From Mycobacterium neglectum (GTDB lineage Bacteria; Actinomycetota; Actinomycetes; Mycobacteriales; Mycobacteriaceae), in assembly GCF_002591975.1 (NCBI RefSeq), contig NZ_NVQE01000004.1, positions 62,001 to 126,000 on the forward strand: a DNA stretch of 64,000 nucleotides, given 5' to 3'. A program made the position numbers and the translations under genes. The notes under the pieces were generated by a model. The model was not told the origin of the DNA. It did no database searches and saw only the letters and a list, made by a program, of their open reading frames with translations. Below are positions 9,063 to 16,043 of this stretch, one piece after another; position 1 is the first letter of the stretch, and every line of letters begins with the position of its first letter.

Positions 9063-9433
9063 GCTTGGCCCTCTGCCTCCGACGACGGCAGCGCGTGCGC
9101 GCCACCCACGATGCGGTCTTCACCCCACTCGTCGTCATCGATCCCGAGGGCCGCACGCACCGCGGCCAGTTGCCCGCGCACCAGATCGAGTTCCTGACCC
9201 AACCGATCGAGCACCCAGTCCACTTCGCTGGTCTTGTAGCCGCGCAGTGTCTGGCTGAATTTGACCGCGTCGACGTCGGCGCCGGTGACGCCGGAGGCGG
9301 GCAGCACGGTGGCGGTCGTATCACGCGGCAATGGCGGTAACGACTCACCGCGCCCGAAGACGACACTGCCCACTGCGAACAGCACGATGGCGATCAGAAT
9401 CAGCACGACCAGATACAGCAGAACCAGGGTCAC
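9059..9433 (-). CDS. DivIVA-domain membrane-anchored protein (Rv1209-like)
   Basis: Protein of about 124 residues from the GTG at 9433; a TTG at 9463 is an alternative, and neither has a clear ribosome site. One N-terminal membrane helix (LVLLYLVVLILIAIVLFAVG) is followed by a DivIVA-type motif (VDAVKFSQTLRGYKTSEVDW, then a short coiled coil) and an acidic tail. Such motifs often target polar or cell-wall growth machinery in actinobacteria, but the specific role is unknown. It sits in the folP2-gpgS-this-tag run with short gaps or overlaps, so it is probably cotranscribed. Confidence 0.85.
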   Translation of the reverse strand: MTLVLLYLVVLILIAIVLFAVGSVVFGRGESLPPLPRDTTATVLPASGVTGADVDAVKFSQTLRGYKTSEVDWVLDRLGQELDLVRGQLAAVRAALGIDDDEWGEDRIVGGAHALPSSEAEGQA

Positions 9434-9499
9434 GCCCCTGATACTGCCCGATCGCCCCGACAAGCACAGACACTGCGCGCGGCGACGTCCCCGGGTGAC

Positions 9500-10450
9500 C
9501 TAGGAGCGCGGCCGCAGGCTGTTCATCGGCGGACGGTCGACCAGCGACACCTCCGACGTGCGCGGCGTGAAGTCGTCACCGTCGGCGAAGAACTGAGTCA
9601 GGCCGACGCCGGAGTCCGGCACCCCACACCGGGAGAACAGAGTTGCGATGACCTGGCGACTCATCGCGGCGAGTTCGGTCAGCGGCCGGTTGCGGTGCTC
9701 CCGCACGCCCAGGTTGACCTGCGCGATCGCGTCCAGGCCGAGGCGGTCATAGGTGTCGACGAGCAGTCCGATCTCCACGCCGTAACCGGGCGCGAACGGC
9801 ACCGATGTCAGCAGTTCACGTGTGCCTGCGTATTCACCGCCCAGGGGCTGCAGCAGGCACGTCAGTTCCGGGCGCAGCGCGGCGAGCAGCGGCCTGGCCA
9901 CCAGCTCGGTGACGCGGCCACCGCCGTTGGCGTCCTCGCTGCCGCTGACCTTCAACGGCCGCCGGTAGAAGCCTTTGACCAGGTGCACGCCCTCGGCGGT
10001 AAGCAGCGGACCCACCAGCTTGGGGACGAACATGGGGTCGGGATCGATGAGGTCGGAGTCGACGAAGACGACGATGTCGCCGGTCGCGACGGCGAGTGAC
10101 CGCCACAGCACCTCGCCCTTGCCCGGCTGCGGTGCCACTTCGGGCAGCGCGACCTCGCGGCTGATCACCCTGGCCCCCGCGGCAAGCGCGCGGATCTCGG
10201 TGTCGTCGGTCGAGCCGGAGTCCAGCACGATCAGCTCGTCGACCAGGCCACCGAGCAGGGGCGTGATGGTCTCGACGACGCTGGCGACGGTTTCTTCCTC
10301 GTTGAGGGCGGGCAACACCACCGAGATGGTGCGGGATCCCTTCGCGGCCTCGAGTTCAGCGATGGTCCACATGGGCCGGCTCCAGCTGTTGTCGGCCAGC
10401 CAAGGATGTTCCGCGATATCCGCGGCGGCCAGCTCCGGTAACAAAGTCAT
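9500..10450 (-). CDS. gpgS: Glucosyl-3-phosphoglycerate synthase
   Basis: Protein of 316 residues, GT81 family. It transfers glucose (UDP- or ADP-glucose) to 3-phosphoglycerate, the first step of the methylglucose lipopolysaccharide that modulates mycobacterial fatty-acid synthase. Visible are the GT-A nucleotide-binding strand SVVLPALNEEETV (about residues 43-55), LDSGSTDDTE, the metal-binding FVDSDL (D-x-D, about 128-134) and the acceptor loop around LLQPLGGEYAGTRELL. The ATG overlaps the folP2 stop (ATGA), so the two are translationally coupled. It is syntenic with Rv1208. Confidence 0.96.
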   Translation of the reverse strand: MTLLPELAAADIAEHPWLADNSWSRPMWTIAELEAAKGSRTISVVLPALNEEETVASVVETITPLLGGLVDELIVLDSGSTDDTEIRALAAGARVISREVALPEVAPQPGKGEVLWRSLAVATGDIVVFVDSDLIDPDPMFVPKLVGPLLTAEGVHLVKGFYRRPLKVSGSEDANGGGRVTELVARPLLAALRPELTCLLQPLGGEYAGTRELLTSVPFAPGYGVEIGLLVDTYDRLGLDAIAQVNLGVREHRNRPLTELAAMSRQVIATLFSRCGVPDSGVGLTQFFADGDDFTPRTSEVSLVDRPPMNSLRPRS

Positions 10451-11322
10451 GCCAGTCCCCTCACTGTGCGCGTCGGTGGACGCGTTCCCTGGATCGACGC
10501 GACCATCTCCAGTACGCGTCGAGTGGGCCCCACCTCATGCACTCGGAACATGGCGGCACCATCGGCAGCGGCCAGGGCGGTCGCCGCCAAAGTGCCTTCC
10601 AAGCGTTCGGTCAGGTCCACACCCAGAGTTTCCCCGACGAAATCTTTGTTGCTCAGCGCCATCAGGACCGGCCATCCAGTTTTTACAAGGTCTTTCACGT
10701 GGCGCAACAAACTAAGACCGTGATAAGTGTTCTTGCCGAAATCGTGGGTCGGGTCGATCAAGATCGCGTCTCTGGCCACCCCGGACGCGACGGCACGCTC
10801 AGCGGCCTCCGTGACCTCCGCGACGACGTCATCGACGACGCCGCGTTCAGAGATGCCGTAGTTGACTCGGAACGGACGGGTGCGCGGTTCGGCGCCGCCG
10901 GTATGTGAGCAGACCAGCCCGGCGCCGAACTCCGCGGCAACCTCCGGCAGCGCGGGGTCATGGCCGCCCCAGGTGTCGTTGATCAGGTCCGCACCGGCCG
11001 CACAGGCCTGTTTGGCCACCACTGCGCGCCAGGTGTCGACGCTGATCAGTTGGTCGGGATAGGTGTCGCGGAGCCATTCGATGAACGGCACGACCCGGGC
11101 GATCTCCTCGTCCACGTCGACCGAGCTGCCGGGGCCGGCCTTGACGCCGCCCACGTCGACGACGTCGGCGCCGTCTTCGATCACGCGATGGGCGGCGGTC
11201 TTGGCGGCCTCATCGGTGAAGGTCGCACCGCGGTCATAGAACGAATCCGGTGTGCGGTTGACGATCGCCATGATCAGCGCACGATCGCCGGCCACCGGGC
11301 GGCCCAGAAACGTCGACTGCAC
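10447..11322 (-). CDS. folP2: Dihydropteroate synthase homolog FolP2
   Basis: Protein of 291 residues with a pterin-binding TIM barrel. DHPS motifs are present but altered: MAIVNRTPDSFYDRG replaces the usual NVTPDSFSDGG, followed by GADVVDVGGVKAGPGS, LINDTWGG and the C-terminal RVHEV. The M. tuberculosis paralogue (Rv1207) has been reported to lack dihydropteroate synthase activity, so folate synthesis is expected to rely on folP1 elsewhere. Constant operonic linkage to gpgS suggests a role tied to glucosylglycerate or methylglucose metabolism; that is inference. It starts with GTG. Confidence 0.93.
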   Translation of the reverse strand: MQSTFLGRPVAGDRALIMAIVNRTPDSFYDRGATFTDEAAKTAAHRVIEDGADVVDVGGVKAGPGSSVDVDEEIARVVPFIEWLRDTYPDQLISVDTWRAVVAKQACAAGADLINDTWGGHDPALPEVAAEFGAGLVCSHTGGAEPRTRPFRVNYGISERGVVDDVVAEVTEAAERAVASGVARDAILIDPTHDFGKNTYHGLSLLRHVKDLVKTGWPVLMALSNKDFVGETLGVDLTERLEGTLAATALAAADGAAMFRVHEVGPTRRVLEMVASIQGTRPPTRTVRGLA

Positions 11323-11431
11323 GCCCCAAGGCTACGGGCCGGCCAGAAGCGACCCAGAAACGATGAGATTTCGTCCGCGGCATAGTCAACCCAAGCGAGT
11401 ATCGAGCGCGGAAACCGACAGAGGAGCCGAG

Positions 11432-11986
11432 ATGCGACGGGTCGTCCTATTTCACATGTGGTCGCTCGACGGCGTTGCCGAGGAACCCGGCGACTGGGTT
11501 TTCGATGTCGATCAGGCGGTATTCGACAACATCGCCGAGGTGATCGGCAGCCAGGACGACGTACTGCTCGGCCGCGGGACGTACGACTACTGGTCGGGCC
11601 ATTGGCCCAACGAAGGTGAGGAGCCGTTTCGCGGCTTCATCAATGCCACCACGAAGCACGTGTTCACCTCGAGACCGCTCAACGCGCAGTGGTCGAATTC
11701 CGTCGTCGTCGGCGGCCCTGCCGAAACGTACGTCCGCGACCTCAAGGAACAGGACGGCTCAAACATCGGCGACATCGGCATCCACGCGAGCGTCGGGCTG
11801 GCCAAGTCGCTGCACGACGCCGGTCTGATCGACGACTACCGGCTGCTGATCGCGCCGACCTTCGCCGGACGCGGATATCGGATGTTCGACGGGCAGCAGG
11901 AACAGCGCCGCCTGCAGCTGGTCAGCTCGCAGTCCACCGAGAGCGGCGCGCTCTTGCTGCACTACCAGAAACGCCTCAGTTCTTAG
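11432..11986 (+). CDS. RibD C-terminal/dihydrofolate reductase-like protein
   Basis: Protein of 184 residues with the DHFR/RibD-C fold: N-terminal RRVVLFHMWSLDGV, the substrate/cofactor segment GRGTYDYW (about residues 50-58), and C-terminal LIDDYRLLIAPTFAGRGYRMF. Such proteins are NADPH-dependent reductases of unknown substrate, common in actinobacteria; this is not the essential DHFR. The ATG at 11432 has a good ribosome site (AGAGGAG, spacing 7). It lies between folP2 and fadD6, which adjoin in M. tuberculosis, so it is an insertion relative to that genome. Its 3' end overlaps fadD6 by 11 bp, convergently. Confidence 0.85.
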   Translation: MRRVVLFHMWSLDGVAEEPGDWVFDVDQAVFDNIAEVIGSQDDVLLGRGTYDYWSGHWPNEGEEPFRGFINATTKHVFTSRPLNAQWSNSVVVGGPAETYVRDLKEQDGSNIGDIGIHASVGLAKSLHDAGLIDDYRLLIAPTFAGRGYRMFDGQQEQRRLQLVSSQSTESGALLLHYQKRLSS

Positions 11987-13787
11987 GCTTCTTGCCCGCG
12001 GCGACCTCTTGGGGATACTCGTCGTAAAACTCGACGTAGCCCTCGTCACGCCCGGAGAGGACGTAGATCGGGTCCTCGATCTTCTCGGCCTCCTCGTCGC
12101 CTTCGCCCGAGGTGCCGCCGTAGCCCTGCTTGCGCAGGTCCACCTTCTGGCTCTTGAACGTCGACGTGTGAGCGAGTTCGGACACCACCCGGACGAACAG
12201 CGGCACGGCGTAACCGGGGAGGCGCTCGTATGCCGCTTTCGCCAAGGCTTTGCCGTCGAACTCCTCGCCGTCCTTGAGCTGGATCGCGACCATACCTGCC
12301 CGACCGCCCGCACCTTCGACTTCGACGCCGAACACGGTGGCCTCTTCGATCTGCGAGTCCCTCGACACCGCGGCCTCGACCTCCGTGGTCGCCACGTTCT
12401 CGCCCTTCCACCGGAAGGTGTCGCCGAGCCGGTCGGTGAAGGCGGCGTGCCCGAAGCCCTGCGAGCGCATCAAGTCGCCGGTGTTGAACCAGGTATCGCC
12501 TTCCTTGAACGCGTCGCGGACAAGCTTCTTCTCACTGGCTTTTTTGTCGGTGTAACCGTCGAAAGGCTGAAAGTTGCTCACCTTCGACAGCAGCAGCCCC
12601 GGCTCGCCGGTCTTGACCTTGCGCACACGACCGTTGTCGTCGCGCACCGGATCTCCGGTCTCCGCGTCGTACTCCACGAATGCCACCGGCGTCGGGCAGA
12701 TCCCGGTCGACTTGTCGATGTTGAGCACATTGACGAATGCGGTGTTGCCCTCGCTGGCGCCGTAGAACTCGCACACCCGGGGGATGCCGAAACGCTTGGT
12801 GAAGTCGTCCCAGATGGCCGGCCGCAGACCGTTGCCGATGATCACCCGCACTTTGTGCTTGCGGTCGGTGTCCTTGGGCGGCTGGTTGAGCAGGTACGCG
12901 CAGATCTCGCCGATGTAGATGAACGCCGTCGCTTGGTAGCGGATCACGTCGTCCCAGAACTTCGAGGCGGAGAACGACTTGCCGAGCGCCAGGGTCGCAC
13001 CGGCATTCACCGTCGATCCGAGGGCCACCGTCAGCGCGTTGTTGTGATAGAGCGGCAGACAGCAGTACAGCGTGTCGTCGCTGTGCAGCCGCAGGCCCAG
13101 ACCGCCGAAGCCGGCGAGCGCGCGTAGCCACCGGTAGTGGGTCATCACGCTGGCCTTCGGCATCCCCGTGGTGCCCGACGTGAAAATGTAGAACGCCTTG
13201 TCCTTGGCCAGCACCGCGGCCGTCGTCGCGGGGTCCTGGGTGGGGGCGGTGGCGGCGAGCCGGTCCAACTCCTCGATCGTCATCAGCCCGGTGGTGTCGG
13301 CGCCACTGTCGGTGATGGATTCGATCAGATCGGTTTCGGCGACGACCGCCTTGGCGTCGAGCAGTCCGATGCTGTGGGCGAGCACGTCGCCGCGCTGGTG
13401 ATAGTTCAGCATCCCCGCGATCGCGCCGCACTTGACCACGGCAAGCATCAGCAACACGGTCTGCGGCGAGTTGCGCAGCATGACGCCGACGACATCGCCG
13501 TGCCCGACCCCGCGCGCGGCCAGCACCGCCGCGTAGCGGTTGGCGGTCTCATTGGCCTGGCGGTACGTGAGCTGCTGGTCCTCGAACCGCACGAAAACCC
13601 GATCACCGTAGCGCGCCGCGCGGTCCTGGAATACCTTGCCGATCGACGTCTTGGCCGTCGGGCGCGCCATGAACCCCGTCATCGCGCCGCGCAGCATGAC
13701 GGGCGCGTCCATCAACAGGCGCGGTACGCGGGTGGCGATGTCGAGCAGCCCGACGCTGCTCCGGACGCCGGACTTCTGGTCGGCCAT
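11976..13787 (-). CDS. fadD6: Long-chain acyl-CoA synthetase/FATP-type FadD6
   Basis: Protein of 603 residues. It activates very-long- or long-chain fatty acids to acyl-CoA, possibly coupled to uptake as in the FATP family. The AMP-binding P-loop YIFTSGTTGMPKASVMTHY is at about residues 205-225. The adenylate motif EFYGASEGN (about 345) and the hinge region TGDLMRSQGFGHAAFTDRLGDTFRWKGENVAT (by position about 460-490) place it in the FATP/SLC27 branch rather than the classical FadD branch. It starts with ATG at 13787. It matches Rv1206 by order and lies 58 bp downstream of the LOG gene. Confidence 0.95.
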   Translation of the reverse strand: MADQKSGVRSSVGLLDIATRVPRLLMDAPVMLRGAMTGFMARPTAKTSIGKVFQDRAARYGDRVFVRFEDQQLTYRQANETANRYAAVLAARGVGHGDVVGVMLRNSPQTVLLMLAVVKCGAIAGMLNYHQRGDVLAHSIGLLDAKAVVAETDLIESITDSGADTTGLMTIEELDRLAATAPTQDPATTAAVLAKDKAFYIFTSGTTGMPKASVMTHYRWLRALAGFGGLGLRLHSDDTLYCCLPLYHNNALTVALGSTVNAGATLALGKSFSASKFWDDVIRYQATAFIYIGEICAYLLNQPPKDTDRKHKVRVIIGNGLRPAIWDDFTKRFGIPRVCEFYGASEGNTAFVNVLNIDKSTGICPTPVAFVEYDAETGDPVRDDNGRVRKVKTGEPGLLLSKVSNFQPFDGYTDKKASEKKLVRDAFKEGDTWFNTGDLMRSQGFGHAAFTDRLGDTFRWKGENVATTEVEAAVSRDSQIEEATVFGVEVEGAGGRAGMVAIQLKDGEEFDGKALAKAAYERLPGYAVPLFVRVVSELAHTSTFKSQKVDLRKQGYGGTSGEGDEEAEKIEDPIYVLSGRDEGYVEFYDEYPQEVAAGKKPKN

Positions 13788-13845
13788 TCGGTGAGTCCCT
13801 CCGGTGTTCGCTTGCCGAACACACTATCGGCGCGGGTGAGCGCAC

Positions 13846-14430
13846 TCACCCGCGCGGTTCGCAGGCGGCCAGAGCGGCGTCGACGTCCTCGACGACCACC
13901 AGCCGGTCCAGCGCGCGCTGGGTGACGTAGCCGCTGTCGATCAGCCCGTGCAGCCAAGTGAGCAAACCGGTGTAATGCCCGAACGGGTCGAGCATCACCA
14001 CCGGCTTGTCGTGCATACCCAGGGAACCGGCGGTCCAAGCCTCGAAGAACTCCTCCAGCGTGCCTATCCCACCGGGCAAAGCGATGAACGCGTCAGCCCG
14101 CTCCTCCATCACCTTCTTGCGTTCACGCATCGTGTCGGTGACGACGAGTTCGTCGGCGTCGACGTCGGCGACCTCGCGGTGCACCAACGCTTTGGGAATC
14201 ACGCCGACCGTATGGCCACCGCGTCCCCTGGCCGCGACTGCCAACGCTCCCATCGCCGAGACGTTTCCGCCGCCGGACACCAGCGTCCAGCCGCGCTCCG
14301 CGATCGTGGCGCCCACCCGCTCGGCCAGCGCCAGCAGTTCGGGGTGCGTCGGTCCCGACGCGCAGTAGACACAGACCGCCCATTCGCGGTCGGGTTCGCC
14401 GGACACAAGGACAACATAGGGCGTGTCCAT
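13846..14430 (-). CDS. LOG family protein (cytokinin riboside 5'-monophosphate phosphoribohydrolase)
   Basis: Protein of 194 residues, Rv1205 type. LOG enzymes split cytokinin nucleotides into free base and ribose-5-phosphate. The two family motifs are GGGNVSAMGALA (a variant of GGGxxGxMG) and PGGIGTLEEFFEAW (the PGGxGTxxE motif), plus the phosphate-binding CVYCASGP near residue 20. M. tuberculosis Rv1205 is reported to be controlled by proteasomal turnover. Here the start is next to a transposable element (14465-16021), which separates it from the divergent ATPase gene. The element may alter its promoter. Confidence 0.92.
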   Translation of the reverse strand: MDTPYVVLVSGEPDREWAVCVYCASGPTHPELLALAERVGATIAERGWTLVSGGGNVSAMGALAVAARGRGGHTVGVIPKALVHREVADVDADELVVTDTMRERKKVMEERADAFIALPGGIGTLEEFFEAWTAGSLGMHDKPVVMLDPFGHYTGLLTWLHGLIDSGYVTQRALDRLVVVEDVDAALAACEPRG

Positions 14431-14464
14431 GTCGTGCGAACGAGTTAGGCGTGTAAGTCCAGGA

Positions 14465-14493
14465 AGCCGCTCAGTGATCGCTCACTGACGGCT
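14465..14493. repeat. Inverted repeat at the left side of the TnpB element
   Basis: TCAGTGA (14471-14477) and TCACTGA (14482-14488) form a perfect 7-bp stem with a 4-nt loop. Allowing one bulged C, the stem extends to 12 bp (AGCCG ... CGGCT). It lies 42 bp upstream of the tnpB ATG. It resembles the subterminal hairpins at IS200/IS605 left ends, but could also be a regulatory site of the LOG promoter. The element boundary was not proven. Confidence 0.5.
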
Positions 14494-14534
14494 ACCGGAC
14501 CCTTGTCGGTGGGCAGTGGGACGCTCGACGTGAG

Positions 14535-15971
14535 ATGAGCCGCCACACTACCTTCAAATTTCGTCTGGATGCGACCGCCGCCCAGCACGACGCGCTCGAC
14601 CGGCATGCTGGAGCGGCACGTTTCGCGTTCAACCAGTGCCTGCGAATGGTGAAAACTGGTCTTGACCAACGAAACTCTGGCAGGCACACAGATGTGCCAT
14701 GGACCGGTTTCGACCTCATCAACGCATTCAATGCATGGAAGAAACCCGAAGAAGCAGGCCGCGTGTTTTCTGTCGAAAAGTCTGGACTACCGGAGATACA
14801 GGTGACCGGGTTGGCGTGGCGGCACGAGGTCTGCCAGCAGGTGTTCGAGGAAGCAGCCGTTGATTGCGGTCGGGCTCTCGCCGCGTGGTCGGACTCCCGA
14901 TCCGGCAGGGGAGCAGGGATGCAGGTCGGCTTTCCCAAATTCAAGAAAAAGAACGGCGTAACGCCTTCGTTTAGGCTGCGCAACAGACACTCAAAGCGGG
15001 GGGTTCCCTCGATCCGGGTCGGCGACGGCGGACGTCCCCGTTCTGTTAGCTTGCCCGGTATCGGACAGTTGGCGGTGCAGGACGACACGCGTCGGTTGCG
15101 GCGCATGATCGCTAACGGCCGTGCCAAGATCCTCTTCGCCACTGTGACCCGTCAGGCGGGACGCTGGTGGATCGCGCTGAACATCGAAGCCGCGAACCTG
15201 CACCCCGCGCATATGCATTCGCCGCGAGAACCTTCCGATAGCGGTGGGTGGGTCGGCCTCGATCGTGGTTTGTCGACGTTCGTCGTGGCTGCGTCCGAGG
15301 ACGGTACTGAAGTCGCCCGCATAGCCGACGCACCCAAAGCACTAGCCCGTCGCCTCGGTCGACAAAGGCGATTGTCGAAATCCTTGTCACGTAAGCAGAA
15401 AGGATCCCAAAACCGTAAAGCTGCCGCAGCGAAACTCGGGCGGCACCACTACCGCGTCGCGAATGCACGTCGCCACTTCCTACACCAGGTGTCGAACACG
15501 TTGGTCAAGACCCACGACCGACTAGTTATCGAAGATCTCAATGTGTCGGGGATGCTGCGCAACCATCGTCTAGCCCGAGCGATCTCCGACGCCGGGTGGA
15601 CCGATTTCGCACGAATGCTGAAATACAAACAGCAATGGCGTGGGGGAACAGTCACTGTGGCTGACAGGTGGTACGCATCGAGCAAACTCTGTTCCGCCTG
15701 CGGGCTAGCCAACGGAGAACTGACACTTGCAGATCGCACATTCACCTGCAGTTGTGGATACTCCGTTGACCGCGACCTCAACGCAGCGATCAACTTGGCT
15801 CGCTGGGGCGAAGCGAACTACAACTGCCACCTCGAACCCCGGACCCCAAAGCAACGGGGCCGGGCCACAAATGCCCGCCGACCGGACGGCGCTGACCGAC
15901 ACCCTGCGTGTGCCGGTGAAACCATCCGGGATGAAGCCGGAACCAACGTTCACGCCGCGTCGGTGGCGTAA
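14535..15971 (+). CDS. tnpB: TnpB, transposon-encoded RNA-guided endonuclease
   Basis: Protein of 478 residues with a complete catalytic core. The N-terminal OrfB/HTH region includes GAARFAFNQCLRMVK (about residues 26-40). A RuvC-like nuclease is split as Asp243 (GLDRGLSTF), Glu333 (VIEDLNVSGM) and the DRD motif Asp412/Asp414 (VDRDLNAAIN). A zinc ribbon is inserted before the last motif: Cys386, Cys389, Cys405, Cys407, preceded by WYASSKLCSACG. After residue 430 the tail is low-complexity, as expected where the omegaRNA overlaps the gene. No frameshift is seen, so it could be active. TnpB proteins cut DNA next to a short transposon-adjacent motif under guide-RNA control and help the element persist. 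It starts at ATG 14535 (upstream GACGTGAG). Confidence 0.95.
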   Translation: MSRHTTFKFRLDATAAQHDALDRHAGAARFAFNQCLRMVKTGLDQRNSGRHTDVPWTGFDLINAFNAWKKPEEAGRVFSVEKSGLPEIQVTGLAWRHEVCQQVFEEAAVDCGRALAAWSDSRSGRGAGMQVGFPKFKKKNGVTPSFRLRNRHSKRGVPSIRVGDGGRPRSVSLPGIGQLAVQDDTRRLRRMIANGRAKILFATVTRQAGRWWIALNIEAANLHPAHMHSPREPSDSGGWVGLDRGLSTFVVAASEDGTEVARIADAPKALARRLGRQRRLSKSLSRKQKGSQNRKAAAAKLGRHHYRVANARRHFLHQVSNTLVKTHDRLVIEDLNVSGMLRNHRLARAISDAGWTDFARMLKYKQQWRGGTVTVADRWYASSKLCSACGLANGELTLADRTFTCSCGYSVDRDLNAAINLARWGEANYNCHLEPRTPKQRGRATNARRPDGADRHPACAGETIRDEAGTNVHAASVA

Positions 15972-16021
15972 CCGAGGACGCCCGGGAAGGTCGGTGTCGA
16001 AATTCTTCAAGGATTCGACAC
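15837..16021 (+). ncRNA. Candidate omegaRNA (reRNA) scaffold at the right end of the TnpB element
   Basis: In this superfamily the guide RNA scaffold is transcribed from the 3' end of tnpB into the right end, and the guide comes from flanking DNA. Here three hairpins occur in the right place. CCCCG/CGGGG is at 15837-15841 and 15855-15859, and CGGGC/GCCCG is at 15861-15865 and 15873-15877. A terminal stem GTGTCGAA/TTCGACAC is at 15994-16001 and 16014-16021. If correct, the guide starts just after about 16021, within the promoter of the ATPase gene. This is structure-based inference; ends are approximate. Confidence 0.4.
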
Positions 16022-16043
16022 GCTTTAGCTTTAGACTCCGGCC

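Larger units (their letters stand above)
14465..16021 (+). mobile_element. Solo-TnpB transposon (IS200/IS605-IS607 superfamily), approximate limits
   Basis: The limits are set by the flanking hairpins (14465-14493 and 15994-16021) around one tnpB gene. No TnpA transposase is present, so it is a non-autonomous or TnpB-only element. In M. tuberculosis the flanking genes (Rv1204c/Rv1205 equivalents) are neighbours, so this interval is an insertion. It sits in the divergent promoter region of the two host genes. Exact ends need comparison with an empty site. Confidence 0.7.

Noticed and set aside
10447-11322. folP2 as the classical sulfonamide-target dihydropteroate synthase
   Set aside because: The pterin-loop motif is altered (NRTPDSFYDRG), and the mycobacterial paralogue is reported inactive in that reaction, so only homology is claimed.
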